A program made the translations under genes and the position numbers. From the NCBI RefSeq assembly GCF_029623345.1, contig NZ_JAPYKH010000008.1:108866-172865 (forward strand): a stretch of DNA of 64,000 nt. The letters run 5' to 3'. How positions within the stretch are numbered: position 1 is the first letter of the stretch; each line of letters begins with the position of its first letter. This document shows, piece after piece, positions 8,131 to 17,137 of this stretch. The notes under the pieces are model-generated. The model did not search any database, was not told where the DNA came from, and worked only from the letters and a program-made list of their open reading frames with translations. This stretch comes from Sphingomonas phyllosphaerae (lineage in GTDB: Bacteria; Pseudomonadota; Alphaproteobacteria; Sphingomonadales; Sphingomonadaceae).

Positions 8131-11100
8131 ATGATGAAGCGCCTTAACGTCTTGTCGAAGCTTGCTCTGTCCACGTCGCTCGGGGCGCTGGCGATTGCTG
8201 CCACGCCCGCGTTCGCGCAGACCACCGGCGGCGAACCGTCGGCAACCAACGCCCAGCCCGGCGGTGGCCAGGCCGTCGACAGCGACACCGCCCGATCGGG
8301 CACCGTCGCCGCTCAGGAGAATGGCGCGGTCGACGACATCGTCGTCACCGGCGTCCGTGCCAGCCTCGATCGCGCCATCGCGATCAAGCGCGACTCGCCG
8401 GGCGTCGTCGACGCGATCTCGGCCGAGGACATCGGCAAGTTCCCTGACACCAACCTCGCGGAGTCGCTCCAGCGTATCACCGGCGTGTCGATCAACCGCG
8501 TCAACGGTGAGGGCTCGCAGGTCTCGGTTCGCGGCTTCTCGGGCGGCTTCAACCTCGTCACCATCAACGGCCGCCAGCTGCCCGCGACCAACATCGACAC
8601 CAGCGGCGGCAACCTGTTCGCGCGCGGCGCGGGGCGCTCGTTCGACTTCCAGAACATCGCCTCGGAAGGCGTCAGCGGCCTGGAAGTCTATAAGACCGGA
8701 CGCGCCTCGGTGCCGACCGGCGGCATCGGCGCCACGATCAACATCAACACGCGCAAGCCGCTCGACTCGCGCGAGACCGGCGTAACCGGCTCGATCGGCG
8801 CCAAGGCGCTGTACGACACGTCGGTGGAGAAGGCGGTCGGCGACAAGCACCGCGTCACGCCCGAGGTCTCGGGCCTGCTCAACTACAAGAACGAGGAGGG
8901 CACGTTCGGCGCCGCGGTGTTCGGCAGCTACCAGCTGCGCTACTCCGCGTCGGCACAGTCCAACCCGAACTATTGGAACGTCATCCCCACCGCCGACTTC
9001 TTCAACCCGGGCACGTTCATCAACTCGACCACGGTGCTGGACGGCAACAAGCCGACCGCGCCCTATGTTCTGGTGCCGAACGACAGCCGCTACCAGTTCT
9101 CCGAGAACCGCCGCGAGCGCATCAACTTCCAGGGCGTGCTGCAATTCCGTCCGACGGACACGCTCGAGTTCACGGTCGACAGCCTGTTCGCGCAGAATCG
9201 CCTGCGTGAGCAGCGCAGCGAGCAGACCAATTGGTTCAACCGCCCGTTCAGCGAAGTTCGCTTCGACGACAACCCCAACATGGCGACCGCGATCTTCCTG
9301 CGCGACTATCTGCCGACCAGCCCGAAGGACGAGGGTTTCGAGCAGCAGCAGGCTGCCACCAAGGCGCGGCTCGCCTCGGTCGGCCTCAACGTGAAGTGGG
9401 ATTTCGCGCCCAACTTCACGCTGACGCTCGACGGCCATCACTCCGAGTCCAAGTCGTCCCCCGACAATCCCAACGGCACCACCGCGACCACGGTTGCGCT
9501 CGGCGCGCCGGTGATCGCGGGCCACTCGCTCGACTTCAGCACGGGCTTCCCGCAGCAGGCGCAGATCATCAACGACTGCTATCGCGCCACGCCGACGTCC
9601 TCGCCGAAGGGCAACTGCAACGGCGTGCTCGACATCGGTGATCTGGGTGCCGCGCCGGCGCGTACGATCATCTCCCGCCAGACGCAGCGGATCGACCAGA
9701 TCCAGGCGCGGCTCGGCTGGGATCTCGGCGGCGGCAGCCGCTTCGACGCGGGCGGTTCGTACACCGACTCGAAGATGCACTCGACCCAGACCCAGACCCA
9801 GCAGACGCTGGGCGACTGGGGCCTGCAGAACCCGGGCATCATCCAGCAGCTGGCACCCGACCTGGTCCAGCAATATTGCCTGACCTGCAAGTTCGACCAC
9901 TTCAACCCGGCGTCGGAGGGATCGTCCCTCATCGCCTTCCGCGGCAACGCCATCGACCTCTACAACGTGCTGAGCCCCTATTACACCGGGCTGGGCCAGC
10001 CGCCAGCGCCCTCGGCACCCGCGGACGACACGGTGCAAGAGAAGATCTGGGCGGTGTTCGGCCAGTTCACCTGGAACGGCGAGGTCGCCAATCGTCCCGC
10101 CAACCTCGTGATCGGTGCGCGCTACGAGCAGACCCGCGTCGTCTCGGACGCGGTGCAGACGTACAACAACATCGTCTGGACCGCCGACAACGACTTCCGC
10201 GGCGACGCCAGCGGCGTATTCACCGCGATCCGCCAGCGCGGCAAATACGAGAACCTGCTGCCCGCGGTCGACTTCAGCATCGAGCCGATCACCAACGTCA
10301 AGGCGCGCGTCTCGTTCAGCCGCACGCTGGCTCGGCCCGACTATGGCAACCTGTTCGCCACCGCCTCGGCCGGCGCGCCGGGCCGTCCGACGCTGCTCGG
10401 CGGCATTCCGACCGGCAGCACCGGCAACGCCAACCTGCTGCCGCTGCTGTCGGATAACTTCGACGTCTCGCTGGAATGGTATTACAAGCCGTCGAGCTTC
10501 GTGTCGGTCGGTTTCTTCGACAAGCGCGTCGCCAACTTCCTCGGCACCGGTGTGATCAACCAGAACCTGTTCGGTCTGCGCGATCCGAGCTCGGGTGCGG
10601 CGGGCTCGCGCTCCGGCACCGCGGCGGCGTTCCTCCGCTCGAGCGGCTATGACCTGAGCGACGTCAACCTGTTCACCTATACCGCGCTGCTCGTGCAGAA
10701 CGGTGGGAACCAGGCGGCGGCCACCTCGCAGTTCAACGCGAACTACGTCGCTGGCCGCGGCCTGCAACAGACCTTCGTCGATCAGGTGCTGTCGCAGATC
10801 GACGTTTCGTCCGACGCCAACGATCCGCTGTTCAACTTCTCGGTGTCGCAGCCGATCAACAACCGCGAGGGCAAGATCCACGGCTTCGAGCTGGCCTGGA
10901 CCAACTTCTTCGGCAACACGGGCTTCGGCTTCGCCGGTTCGTTCACGAAGGTGAGCGGCGACGTGAACGTCGACCCCTATGCCGACCCGACGGTCAACAT
11001 CTTCGCACTGACCGGCCTCGGCAACAGCGCCAACGCTACCGCGATCTACGACAAGAATGGTATCTCGGCGCGCGTGGCGTACAACTGGCGTGACAAGTAC

Positions 11101-11328
11101 CTCGTCGCGACCAACCAGGGTGGCAACCGCAACCCGCTGTTCGTCGCGCCCTTCGGCACGGTCGATGTCAACATCAGCTACGATGTCAACGACACGATCG
11201 CGGTGACGCTGGAGGGGATCAATCTGACCAGCGAGAGCGTCAAGACCTACGGCCGTACCGAGCGGAACCTGGTGCTGGCGCAGGAGCTGAAGCCCCGCTT
11301 CCTGCTGGGCGCGCGTTACAAGTTCTGA
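8131..11328 (+). CDS. TonB-dependent receptor (SapC/halogenase operon)
   Basis: This outer-membrane active transporter of 1065 residues uses TonB energy to import a large or scarce substrate. An N-terminal signal peptide ends near AFAQ (about residue 30). A TonB-box-like segment DDIVVTG (about 69-75) is followed by a plug domain containing DAISAEDIGKFPDTN and VSVRGF, and by a long beta-barrel ending in an aromatic residue (GARYKF), as expected for assembly by BAM. The plug wording is the version common in carbohydrate-linked receptors of Caulobacter, Xanthomonas and Sphingomonas. ATG at 8131 or 8134 follows a run of G bases acting as the ribosome-binding site. The substrate is unknown; downstream genes link it to a halogenase module. 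Confidence 0.93.
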   Translation: MMKRLNVLSKLALSTSLGALAIAATPAFAQTTGGEPSATNAQPGGGQAVDSDTARSGTVAAQENGAVDDIVVTGVRASLDRAIAIKRDSPGVVDAISAEDIGKFPDTNLAESLQRITGVSINRVNGEGSQVSVRGFSGGFNLVTINGRQLPATNIDTSGGNLFARGAGRSFDFQNIASEGVSGLEVYKTGRASVPTGGIGATININTRKPLDSRETGVTGSIGAKALYDTSVEKAVGDKHRVTPEVSGLLNYKNEEGTFGAAVFGSYQLRYSASAQSNPNYWNVIPTADFFNPGTFINSTTVLDGNKPTAPYVLVPNDSRYQFSENRRERINFQGVLQFRPTDTLEFTVDSLFAQNRLREQRSEQTNWFNRPFSEVRFDDNPNMATAIFLRDYLPTSPKDEGFEQQQAATKARLASVGLNVKWDFAPNFTLTLDGHHSESKSSPDNPNGTTATTVALGAPVIAGHSLDFSTGFPQQAQIINDCYRATPTSSPKGNCNGVLDIGDLGAAPARTIISRQTQRIDQIQARLGWDLGGGSRFDAGGSYTDSKMHSTQTQTQQTLGDWGLQNPGIIQQLAPDLVQQYCLTCKFDHFNPASEGSSLIAFRGNAIDLYNVLSPYYTGLGQPPAPSAPADDTVQEKIWAVFGQFTWNGEVANRPANLVIGARYEQTRVVSDAVQTYNNIVWTADNDFRGDASGVFTAIRQRGKYENLLPAVDFSIEPITNVKARVSFSRTLARPDYGNLFATASAGAPGRPTLLGGIPTGSTGNANLLPLLSDNFDVSLEWYYKPSSFVSVGFFDKRVANFLGTGVINQNLFGLRDPSSGAAGSRSGTAAAFLRSSGYDLSDVNLFTYTALLVQNGGNQAAATSQFNANYVAGRGLQQTFVDQVLSQIDVSSDANDPLFNFSVSQPINNREGKIHGFELAWTNFFGNTGFGFAGSFTKVSGDVNVDPYADPTVNIFALTGLGNSANATAIYDKNGISARVAYNWRDKYLVATNQGGNRNPLFVAPFGTVDVNISYDVNDTIAVTLEGINLTSESVKTYGRTERNLVLAQELKPRFLLGARYKF

Positions 11329-11337
11329 GGATGAGGG

Positions 11338-11366
11338 AAGGGGGCCGCCGGTGGCGGTTCCCTTTT
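11338..11366 (+). terminator. hairpin with T run after TonB receptor
   Basis: A 12-pair stem (AAGGGGGCCGCC / GGCGGTTCCCTT, with G-U pairs) and a 3-base loop are followed by TTCT. It lies 10 bp after the receptor stop, so it may lower expression of the downstream SapC genes relative to the receptor. Confidence 0.6.
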
Positions 11367-11399
11367 CTGCGTGGCGAACAACGGCCTTCCTCTATTGCC

Positions 11400-11493
11400 G
11401 TCATCCTGAACTTGTTTGAGGATCCACCGTGCCGCAAGAGCCTCACCATTCGAAGGGGCGGCACGGTGGATCTGCAAGCGAGGTCGGGATGAC
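11400..11493. repeat. intergenic palindromic repeat, family A, copy 1 (94 bp)
   Basis: This element begins GTCATCCTGAACTTG and ends GTCGGGATGAC, with inner inverted arms GGATCCACCGTGCCG and CGGCACGGTGGATC. Related elements of 94-95 bp are at 21939, 38174 and 40059. It lies between the receptor and sapC. Confidence 0.7.
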
Positions 11494-11597
11494 GGTCGTT
11501 TTACGTCAGCACAACGGAGCAAATCGGCGCTTCCGTGCTGAAATGCTCTGGTGCACAACGGCCCGGTAGGGCGGCGCCGCCGCGTCGAGAGAGTTGC

Positions 11598-12317
11598 ATG
11601 AACCGAGTCCTGCTTAACAACGTCGACCATGCCGAGCTGCGGGTCGCGCCGCGCGTCGGTGCCGAGTTCGGTGACCACGCCAACCAACTTCCGATCTATC
11701 CGGCCGAGTTCGAACAGGCACAGCGCGACTTCGCGATCCTGTTCCGCCGCGACGGTGACTCGATCGACGCGATCGTGCTGCTCGGCCTCGACTCGAACGA
11801 GAACCTCTTTCTCGGCGAGCAAGGCTGGACCAGCCGCTACGTCCCCGCGATGCAGCGCCGCGGTCCCTTCTCGATCGCACTGGCGCGTGACGCCGGCGCC
11901 GGCGAGACGGGCGAGCCGATGGTCCACATCGACCTCAACGACCCGCGCGTCGGCGACGACGCGGGCCTGCCGCTCTTCCTGCCGCACGGCGGCGACGCGC
12001 CTTATCTCCAGCATGTCTCGGCGGCGCTGCGCACGATCTACGAAGGCGCGCAGCAGGCGCGCGCGATCAACGCCCAGCTCGCCGCGGCGGGGCTGCTGCG
12101 TGATGTGGTGCTCGAGATCGATCTCGGCGACGAGGGCGGCTACAACGTGCCCGGCGTGCTCGCGGTCGACGAGGGCGCGCTCGCCGCACTGTCCGACACG
12201 GACGTGGTGCGGCTCCACCGCACCGGGTTGTTGCGGCTCGCGACGATGGCGGCGGCGTCGCTGGCGAACGTCTCGCGTCTGATCGAGCTCAAGAACAAGC
12301 GACGGGCGGCGGCGTGA
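11598..12317 (+). CDS. SapC family protein
   Basis: This 239-residue protein belongs to the SapC family, named after an S-layer-associated protein; no biochemical function is settled. Recognisable family features are the N-terminal segment around HANQLPIYPAEF, the block DAIVLLGLDSNENLFL, and a conserved C-terminal helix VVRLHRTGLLRLATMAAASLANVSRLIE. There is no signal peptide or membrane helix, so it is expected in the cytoplasm. The ATG at 11598 follows GAGAGAG. Its stop overlaps the next start (GTGA), tying it to the cupin protein and halogenase. A paralogue occupies the same position beside the second receptor at 34080. Confidence 0.85.
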   Translation: MNRVLLNNVDHAELRVAPRVGAEFGDHANQLPIYPAEFEQAQRDFAILFRRDGDSIDAIVLLGLDSNENLFLGEQGWTSRYVPAMQRRGPFSIALARDAGAGETGEPMVHIDLNDPRVGDDAGLPLFLPHGGDAPYLQHVSAALRTIYEGAQQARAINAQLAAAGLLRDVVLEIDLGDEGGYNVPGVLAVDEGALAALSDTDVVRLHRTGLLRLATMAAASLANVSRLIELKNKRRAAA

Positions 12318-13339
12318 CCGCGCCGATTACCGGCCGGCGCGTGCGAGAGATCGCGGCGGACGATCCTGCCGCTCGCGACCTCGCCGCGCTGGTCGCCGCG
12401 GGAGAGCCGGTGGTCGTGCGTGGCATTGTCGCCGACTGGCCGTTGGTCGCGGCGGGACGAAGCGGACCGAATGCGCTCGCCGACTATCTTCTCGACTTCT
12501 ACAACGGCCACCCGGTGGTGGGCTATACCGCTCGCGCTGAGCTGGGCGGCCGCTATTTCTACGATGCCGAACTGACCCGGCTCGACTTCGAGGGCGAACG
12601 CGTCCGCCTCGACGACTATCTCGCGCGCCTGCTCGCCGCGGGTGACCGCGACGATGCCGAGTCCTTCTACGTCGGCTCGACCGACCTCGACCTGTTCTTT
12701 CCCGGTCTCGCCGACGCCAACCCGCTGCCCGAGGCGGGGTTCGACCGCGCGCTGCGGAGCATCTGGATCGGCAACCGCACCACCGCGGTGGCGCACCACG
12801 ACATGTCGAACAACGTCGCGGTGGTCGGTGCCGGGCGCCGCCGCTTCACGCTGTTTCCGCCCGACCAGGTCGCCAACCTCTATCCCGGCCCGCTCGCGCC
12901 CACGCCGGGCGGGCAGGTGGTGTCGATGGTCGATTTCCGCGACGTTGACCTCGATCGTTACCCCCGCTTCGAAGGGGCGATCGCGGCGGCGCAGGTGGCC
13001 GAGCTCGAGCCGGGTGACGCCGTGGTCTATCCCGCGCTGTGGTGGCACCAGGTCGAGGCGCTCGACTCGTTCAATGTGCTCGTCAATTATTGGTGGAACG
13101 AGGCGCCGGCCTTCATGGACACCCCGATGAACACGCTGCTCCACGCGTTGCTCAGCCTGCGCGACCGCCCCGCGGGCGAGAAGGCGGCGTGGCGCGCGAT
13201 GTTCGACTATTATGTCTTCGGCGATGCCGAGCGGCCCGCCGCGCATCTGCCCCCGCACGCCCGCGGCGCGCTGGCGCGGCTCGACGAGCTTGGCGCGCGG
13301 CGGTTGCGCGCCGAGCTGTTGCGGAAGCTCAACCGGTGA
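12314..13339 (+). CDS. cupin-like (Cupin_8/JmjC-type) protein
   Basis: This 341-residue protein is of the cupin_8 family, related to Fe(II)/2-oxoglutarate hydroxylases such as factor-inhibiting HIF and JmjC enzymes. The expected iron ligands are visible: H161-x-D163 in AHHDMSNN and H245 in [16 protein letters not shown] is the usual following strand. This supports an oxygenase acting on a protein or small molecule, but the substrate is unknown. The GTG start at 12314 overlaps the sapC stop, and its own stop overlaps the halogenase start, so the three genes are translationally coupled. A paralogue with the same ligands is at 34763. Confidence 0.85.
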   Translation: MTAPITGRRVREIAADDPAARDLAALVAAGEPVVVRGIVADWPLVAAGRSGPNALADYLLDFYNGHPVVGYTARAELGGRYFYDAELTRLDFEGERVRLDDYLARLLAAGDRDDAESFYVGSTDLDLFFPGLADANPLPEAGFDRALRSIWIGNRTTAVAHHDMSNNVAVVGAGRRRFTLFPPDQVANLYPGPLAPTPGGQVVSMVDFRDVDLDRYPRFEGAIAAAQVAELEPGDAVVYPALWWHQVEALDSFNVLVNYWWNEAPAFMDTPMNTLLHALLSLRDRPAGEKAAWRAMFDYYVFGDAERPAAHLPPHARGALARLDELGARRLRAELLRKLNR

Positions 13340-14841
13340 GGCCGGTGCGCCGTGTCGTCATCGCCGGGGGCGGCACCGCGGGCTGGCTCGCCGCCGCGAT
13401 CCTGACGCGCCAGCTCGGCGCGCTGATCAAGGTGACGTTGGTCGAATCGGAGGAGATCGGCACCGTCGGCGTCGGTGAGTCGACGATCCCGACGGTGCGC
13501 GCCTTCCACCAGCTGATCGGCATCGACGAGCAGGAGTTCGTCCGCGCCACCGGCGCCAGCTACAAGCTCGGCATCTCGTTTGAGGGCTGGTCGCGTCCCG
13601 ACGAGCGCTACCTCCACTCGTTCGGCACGCTGGGCCGATCGACCTGGATGGCGGACTTCCACCATTTCTGGCTGGAGGCGCGCGCGCAGGGCGTCGCCGA
13701 GGAGATCGGTGCCTATTGCGTCGAGCATGAGGCGGCGCGCGCGGGACGCTTCGCCGGACCGCCTGCGGCCTCGCTCAATTACGCCTTCCACTTCGACGCC
13801 GCGCGCTACGCCCGCTACCTGCGCGAGCGTTGCGAGAGCGACGGCCTCGTTCGTATCGAGGGGCGGATTGAGCGCGCCGAGCGTGATGCCAGCGGGGATC
13901 TCGCCGCCTTGGTGATGGCCGACGGGCGCCGGGTGGAGGGAGACTTTTTCCTCGACTGCACTGGCTTCCGCGCGCTGCTGATCGGCGAGACGCTCGGCGT
14001 CGGTTATGAGGACTGGACCGAGTGGTTGCCATGCGACCGCGCCGTCGCGGTGCAGACCGCCGCGACCGGGCCGGCGGTTCCCTACACGCGCGCCATCGCG
14101 CACGACGCCGGCTGGCAGTGGCGCATCCCGCTGCAGCACCGCCTCGGCAACGGCATCGTCTACAGCAGCGCCTACCTCTCGGACGACGCGGCGCGCGCAA
14201 GGCTGCTCGACACGGTCGAGGGCGAGGTGCTGATCGAGCCGCGGCTGATCCGCTTCCGCACCGGCCGGCGCGAGCGTGCGTGGGAGCGCAACTGTGTCGC
14301 GCTGAGTCTCGCCGGGGGCTTCGTCGAGCCGCTCGAGTCGACCAGCATCCATCTGATCATGATCGCGCTGACGCGGTTGCTCCAGCTTTTCCCGTATGAC
14401 GGGGTGACCGAGTCGCTGGCAGCGCGCTTCAACGACATGGCGCGTCGCGAGATCGAGGGGGTGCGCGACTTCATCATCCTCCATTATCACGTCAACCAGC
14501 GCGACGAGCCGTTCTGGCAGCGGCTCCGCGACATGCCGCTGCCCGACAGCCTCTCGGCGCGGCTGGCGCTGTTCCGCGAGGGCGCGCAGGCCTTTCAGGC
14601 GAGCGACGAACTGTTCACCGTCACCTCCTGGGTACAGGTGCTACTCGGTCAGCGGCTCATGCCGGAAGCGCACAACCGGGTTGCGCGGCTGATGCCGCCG
14701 GGGCGGCTCGCCGCGACGCTCGCCGATCTTGGGCGCGACGTCACGCGCCAGGTGGCTGCGTTGCCGACGCATCAGCAGTATCTCGATCGTCTCGCCGTAC
14801 CCCCATCGGGGATCAGCGCGCGCGTCGGCGGCGCGCGCTGA
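13336..14841 (+). CDS. flavin-dependent tryptophan halogenase family protein
   Basis: This 501-residue FADH2-dependent halogenase would install Cl or Br on an indole-like ring in the cytoplasm. The nucleotide-binding motif GGGTAG is at residues 11-16, the family-specific GWQWRIP (GWxWxIP) motif at 259-265, the lysine that activates hypohalous acid in PrnA-type enzymes aligns with K77, and the catalytic glutamate with E334 in EPLESTSI. All key residues are therefore present, so activity is plausible. The GTG start at 13336 overlaps the cupin stop. No non-ribosomal peptide or other biosynthetic gene is nearby; a flavin reductase would have to come from elsewhere. The natural substrate of such receptor-linked halogenases is uncertain. 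Confidence 0.9.
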   Translation: MRPVRRVVIAGGGTAGWLAAAILTRQLGALIKVTLVESEEIGTVGVGESTIPTVRAFHQLIGIDEQEFVRATGASYKLGISFEGWSRPDERYLHSFGTLGRSTWMADFHHFWLEARAQGVAEEIGAYCVEHEAARAGRFAGPPAASLNYAFHFDAARYARYLRERCESDGLVRIEGRIERAERDASGDLAALVMADGRRVEGDFFLDCTGFRALLIGETLGVGYEDWTEWLPCDRAVAVQTAATGPAVPYTRAIAHDAGWQWRIPLQHRLGNGIVYSSAYLSDDAARARLLDTVEGEVLIEPRLIRFRTGRRERAWERNCVALSLAGGFVEPLESTSIHLIMIALTRLLQLFPYDGVTESLAARFNDMARREIEGVRDFIILHYHVNQRDEPFWQRLRDMPLPDSLSARLALFREGAQAFQASDELFTVTSWVQVLLGQRLMPEAHNRVARLMPPGRLAATLADLGRDVTRQVAALPTHQQYLDRLAVPPSGISARVGGAR

Positions 14842-14929
14842 TCGAAGCGAGTCCACTTTAACGGGCAGGTGACAGACGCGGCGCGCGCGGGCACAGCGGT
14901 GGCATGTCGCGCCTCGCCCCCCATCGCGC

Positions 14930-16681
14930 GTGATCCCGCGCGCGCTGCGCCGCTGGCCTGCCTGGTCGCGCTGGCTCGGCGCGCGCGTGCGCTCGGTCGA
15001 GATGCTGTTCGTGCTGGTCGCGGTGCTCGTCGGCATGGGCGCGGGGCTGCTCACGGTGGTGCAGGGTGCGCTGGCGCGGGCGCTGCAGCACCTGCTGTAC
15101 CGCCTGCCTGATGACCTGCGGCTCAGCGGCGCGCCCGCGCTCGGCTGGCAACAGCTGCTCATTCTGCCGCTCGGCGGCGCGGTGCTGGTCGCGTTCAACC
15201 GGCTGGTGGGCGCGCGGCGCCGCTCGCTGGTCGACGCGGTCGAGGCCAATGCGCTGCACGGCGGGCAGCTCTCCGCGCGCGACAGCGCGATCGTCTCGGG
15301 CCAGACGATCCTGTCGAACGGCTGCGGCGCCTCGGTCGGGCTGGAGGCGGCCTATGCGCAGCTCGGCGGGCTGATCGCCTCGGCGAGCGGGCGTTGGCTG
15401 GCGCTGCGCCGCGTCGATGTCCGGACCCTGGTAGGGGCGGGCGCGGGGGCGGCGATCGCCGCCGCCTTCGGCGCGCCGCTGGCGGGTGCCTTCTACGCCT
15501 TCGAGGTGGTGATCGGGGCCTATACGCCGGCCGCGATCGCGCCGGTCGTCGCCGCTGCGTTGGCAGGATCGCAGGTCGCGCAGCGGCTGGGTACCGTTCC
15601 CTATATCGTCGCGGTCGAGCGCGGGCCGACCATCCATACGCTTGGTTACCTCATCTACGGCCTCCTCGGCGTGCTGTGCGCGCTGATCGGTATCGCGATC
15701 ATGCGCTCGGTCGGCGCGGTGGAGGCGCAGACGCGCGCGCGCCTGCCGGCGTGGAGCCGCCCGATCATCGGCGGCGCGCTGTTGGCAGGGCTGGCGGCGG
15801 TGTCGCCGCAGGTGCTCTCCGCCGGGCACAAAGCGCTTCACCTCGACATCACCGAAACGGTGCCGCTCGCCTTCGTGGCGACGATCCTGCTGACCAAGGC
15901 GGCCGCCTCGATCGTCTCGCTCGGTTTCGGCTTTCGCGGCGGATTGTTCTTCGCCTCGCTGTTCCTCGGTACGCTGGTGGGCCATCTCTACGCCGGCGCG
16001 TTGGGCTGGATCGCACGGGAGTCGATCCTCAACCCCGGCAATGCGGCAATGGTGGGGATGGCGGCGCTGGCGGTGGCGGTGATCGGCGCACCCTTCACCA
16101 TGACGATGCTGGTGCTCGAGGCGACGGGCAATTTCAGCCTGAGCGGCGCGGTGCTGGCGGCGAGCCTGGTCTCGTCGACGATCGTGCGCCAGTTCTTCGG
16201 CTATTCCTTCTCGACGTGGCGGCTCCACCTGCGCGGCGAGACGATCCGCAGCGCGCGCGATGTCGGCTGGGTCAAGGCGCTGACCGCCGGGCGCATGATG
16301 CGGCGCCAGCCCAACATGGTCGCGGGCAGCACCGGCGCCGCCGAGTTCCGCCGGCGCTACCCGCTCGGCTCGACCAAGCGCGTGATCGTGCTCGACGAGG
16401 CCGGCCGCTATGCCGGGATCGTCGACCCTGTCGCGGCGCATGACGGCGCGGTGGGCGACGACACGCCGGTGCTCGCGCTGGCGCAGGGACGGGGCGAGAT
16501 GCTGCGGCCGGAGATGGACATCCGCGCGGTGATGGCGAGCTTCGACGCGGCGCAGCGGGAGGAGCTGGCGGTCGTCGACGTCGCGGGCAGGGTGCTCGGC
16601 CTGCTCACCGAGGCGCACGTGCGGCGGCGCTACGGCGAGGAGCTGGAGAAGAGCCAGCGCGAGCTGTTCGGGGAGGTGTGA
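14930..16681 (+). CDS. ClC family chloride channel/antiporter with CBS domain
   Basis: This 583-residue inner-membrane protein has about ten hydrophobic helices (residues 20-430) of the ClC fold and a C-terminal regulatory region with CBS-type sequence (about 480-570). The gating glutamate aligns with E139, but the motif reads GLEAAYAQ and lacks the usual Arg and Pro of G(K/R)EGP. The GSGIP chloride-binding motif is not recognisable, as in some divergent alphaproteobacterial ClC proteins. GLFFASLFLG corresponds to the GxFxP region. The GTG at 14930 is the first usable start; an ATG at 15002 is possible but would remove the first helix region. Confidence 0.85.
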   Translation: MIPRALRRWPAWSRWLGARVRSVEMLFVLVAVLVGMGAGLLTVVQGALARALQHLLYRLPDDLRLSGAPALGWQQLLILPLGGAVLVAFNRLVGARRRSLVDAVEANALHGGQLSARDSAIVSGQTILSNGCGASVGLEAAYAQLGGLIASASGRWLALRRVDVRTLVGAGAGAAIAAAFGAPLAGAFYAFEVVIGAYTPAAIAPVVAAALAGSQVAQRLGTVPYIVAVERGPTIHTLGYLIYGLLGVLCALIGIAIMRSVGAVEAQTRARLPAWSRPIIGGALLAGLAAVSPQVLSAGHKALHLDITETVPLAFVATILLTKAAASIVSLGFGFRGGLFFASLFLGTLVGHLYAGALGWIARESILNPGNAAMVGMAALAVAVIGAPFTMTMLVLEATGNFSLSGAVLAASLVSSTIVRQFFGYSFSTWRLHLRGETIRSARDVGWVKALTAGRMMRRQPNMVAGSTGAAEFRRRYPLGSTKRVIVLDEAGRYAGIVDPVAAHDGAVGDDTPVLALAQGRGEMLRPEMDIRAVMASFDAAQREELAVVDVAGRVLGLLTEAHVRRRYGEELEKSQRELFGEV

Positions 16682-16947
16682 GGCCGCGTCCGCTGAGGCA
16701 CTGCACTACGTTCGCAAGACGCCGTGTGAGGCATGACCGAGGCAATCGGGCAACGGATCGGGCCGAGGCCGTTCCTGACGCCAACGCCTGCCTGGGCTGA
16801 GGTGTTCTGCCGGATTTCGGGATTGTGGCATTCGCCTAACGCGCCCGCGCTCGTCAATCGGCGCGACCCGATCAGCTGGCTAGTAGGTCGGGGCCTGGAG
16901 GCGCACACCCGGCAGCTACCGACCCAACAACCACACCGCTGTGCAGC
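16682..16947. other. intergenic region with no recognised gene
   Basis: These 266 bp between the ClC gene and the tRNA contain no reading frame with family resemblance and no clear repeat. The end convergent with the tRNA has no obvious terminator. Confidence 0.4.
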
Positions 16948-17022
16948 TGGTGACCCCTACGGGAATCGAACCCGTGTTTTCGCCGTGAGAGGGCGACGTC
17001 CTAACCGCTAGACGAAGGGGCC
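16948..17022 (-). tRNA. tRNA-Glu (CTC anticodon)
   Basis: The reverse strand from 17022 folds as a tRNA: acceptor arm GGCCCCT pairing with AGGGGTC, D arm with AGCGGTTAGG, anticodon loop CTCTCAC giving anticodon CTC (reads GAG, glutamate), and T arm ACGGG-TTCGATT-CCCGT. The 3' CCA is encoded (16948-16950). It reads in the same direction as the DAHP synthase gene and lies downstream of it. Confidence 0.96.
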
Positions 17023-17137
17023 GTGCGCGGTGTGGAGGCGCGCTGTTAGGAGGCGGTGAGCGCGCCGTCAAGCGACTTTCGCCGCGCCGCACCCAGCGTC
17101 ACGCGCTTTTCTCGCGCTACCCCGGGTACGATGCCGA

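Noticed and set aside
8044..10881. Very long open frame on the strand opposite the first TonB receptor
   Set aside because: It mirrors the receptor gene, has an arginine-rich, low-information product without family resemblance, and is explained by high GC with few stop codons in the opposite frames.
13336..14841. The halogenase as part of a natural-product biosynthetic cluster
   Set aside because: No synthetase, tailoring enzyme or dedicated exporter is adjacent; the operon is receptor-SapC-cupin-halogenase only.
16733..17011. 92-codon frame after the ClC gene
   Set aside because: It runs through the tRNA-Glu gene on the other strand and has no family-like sequence.
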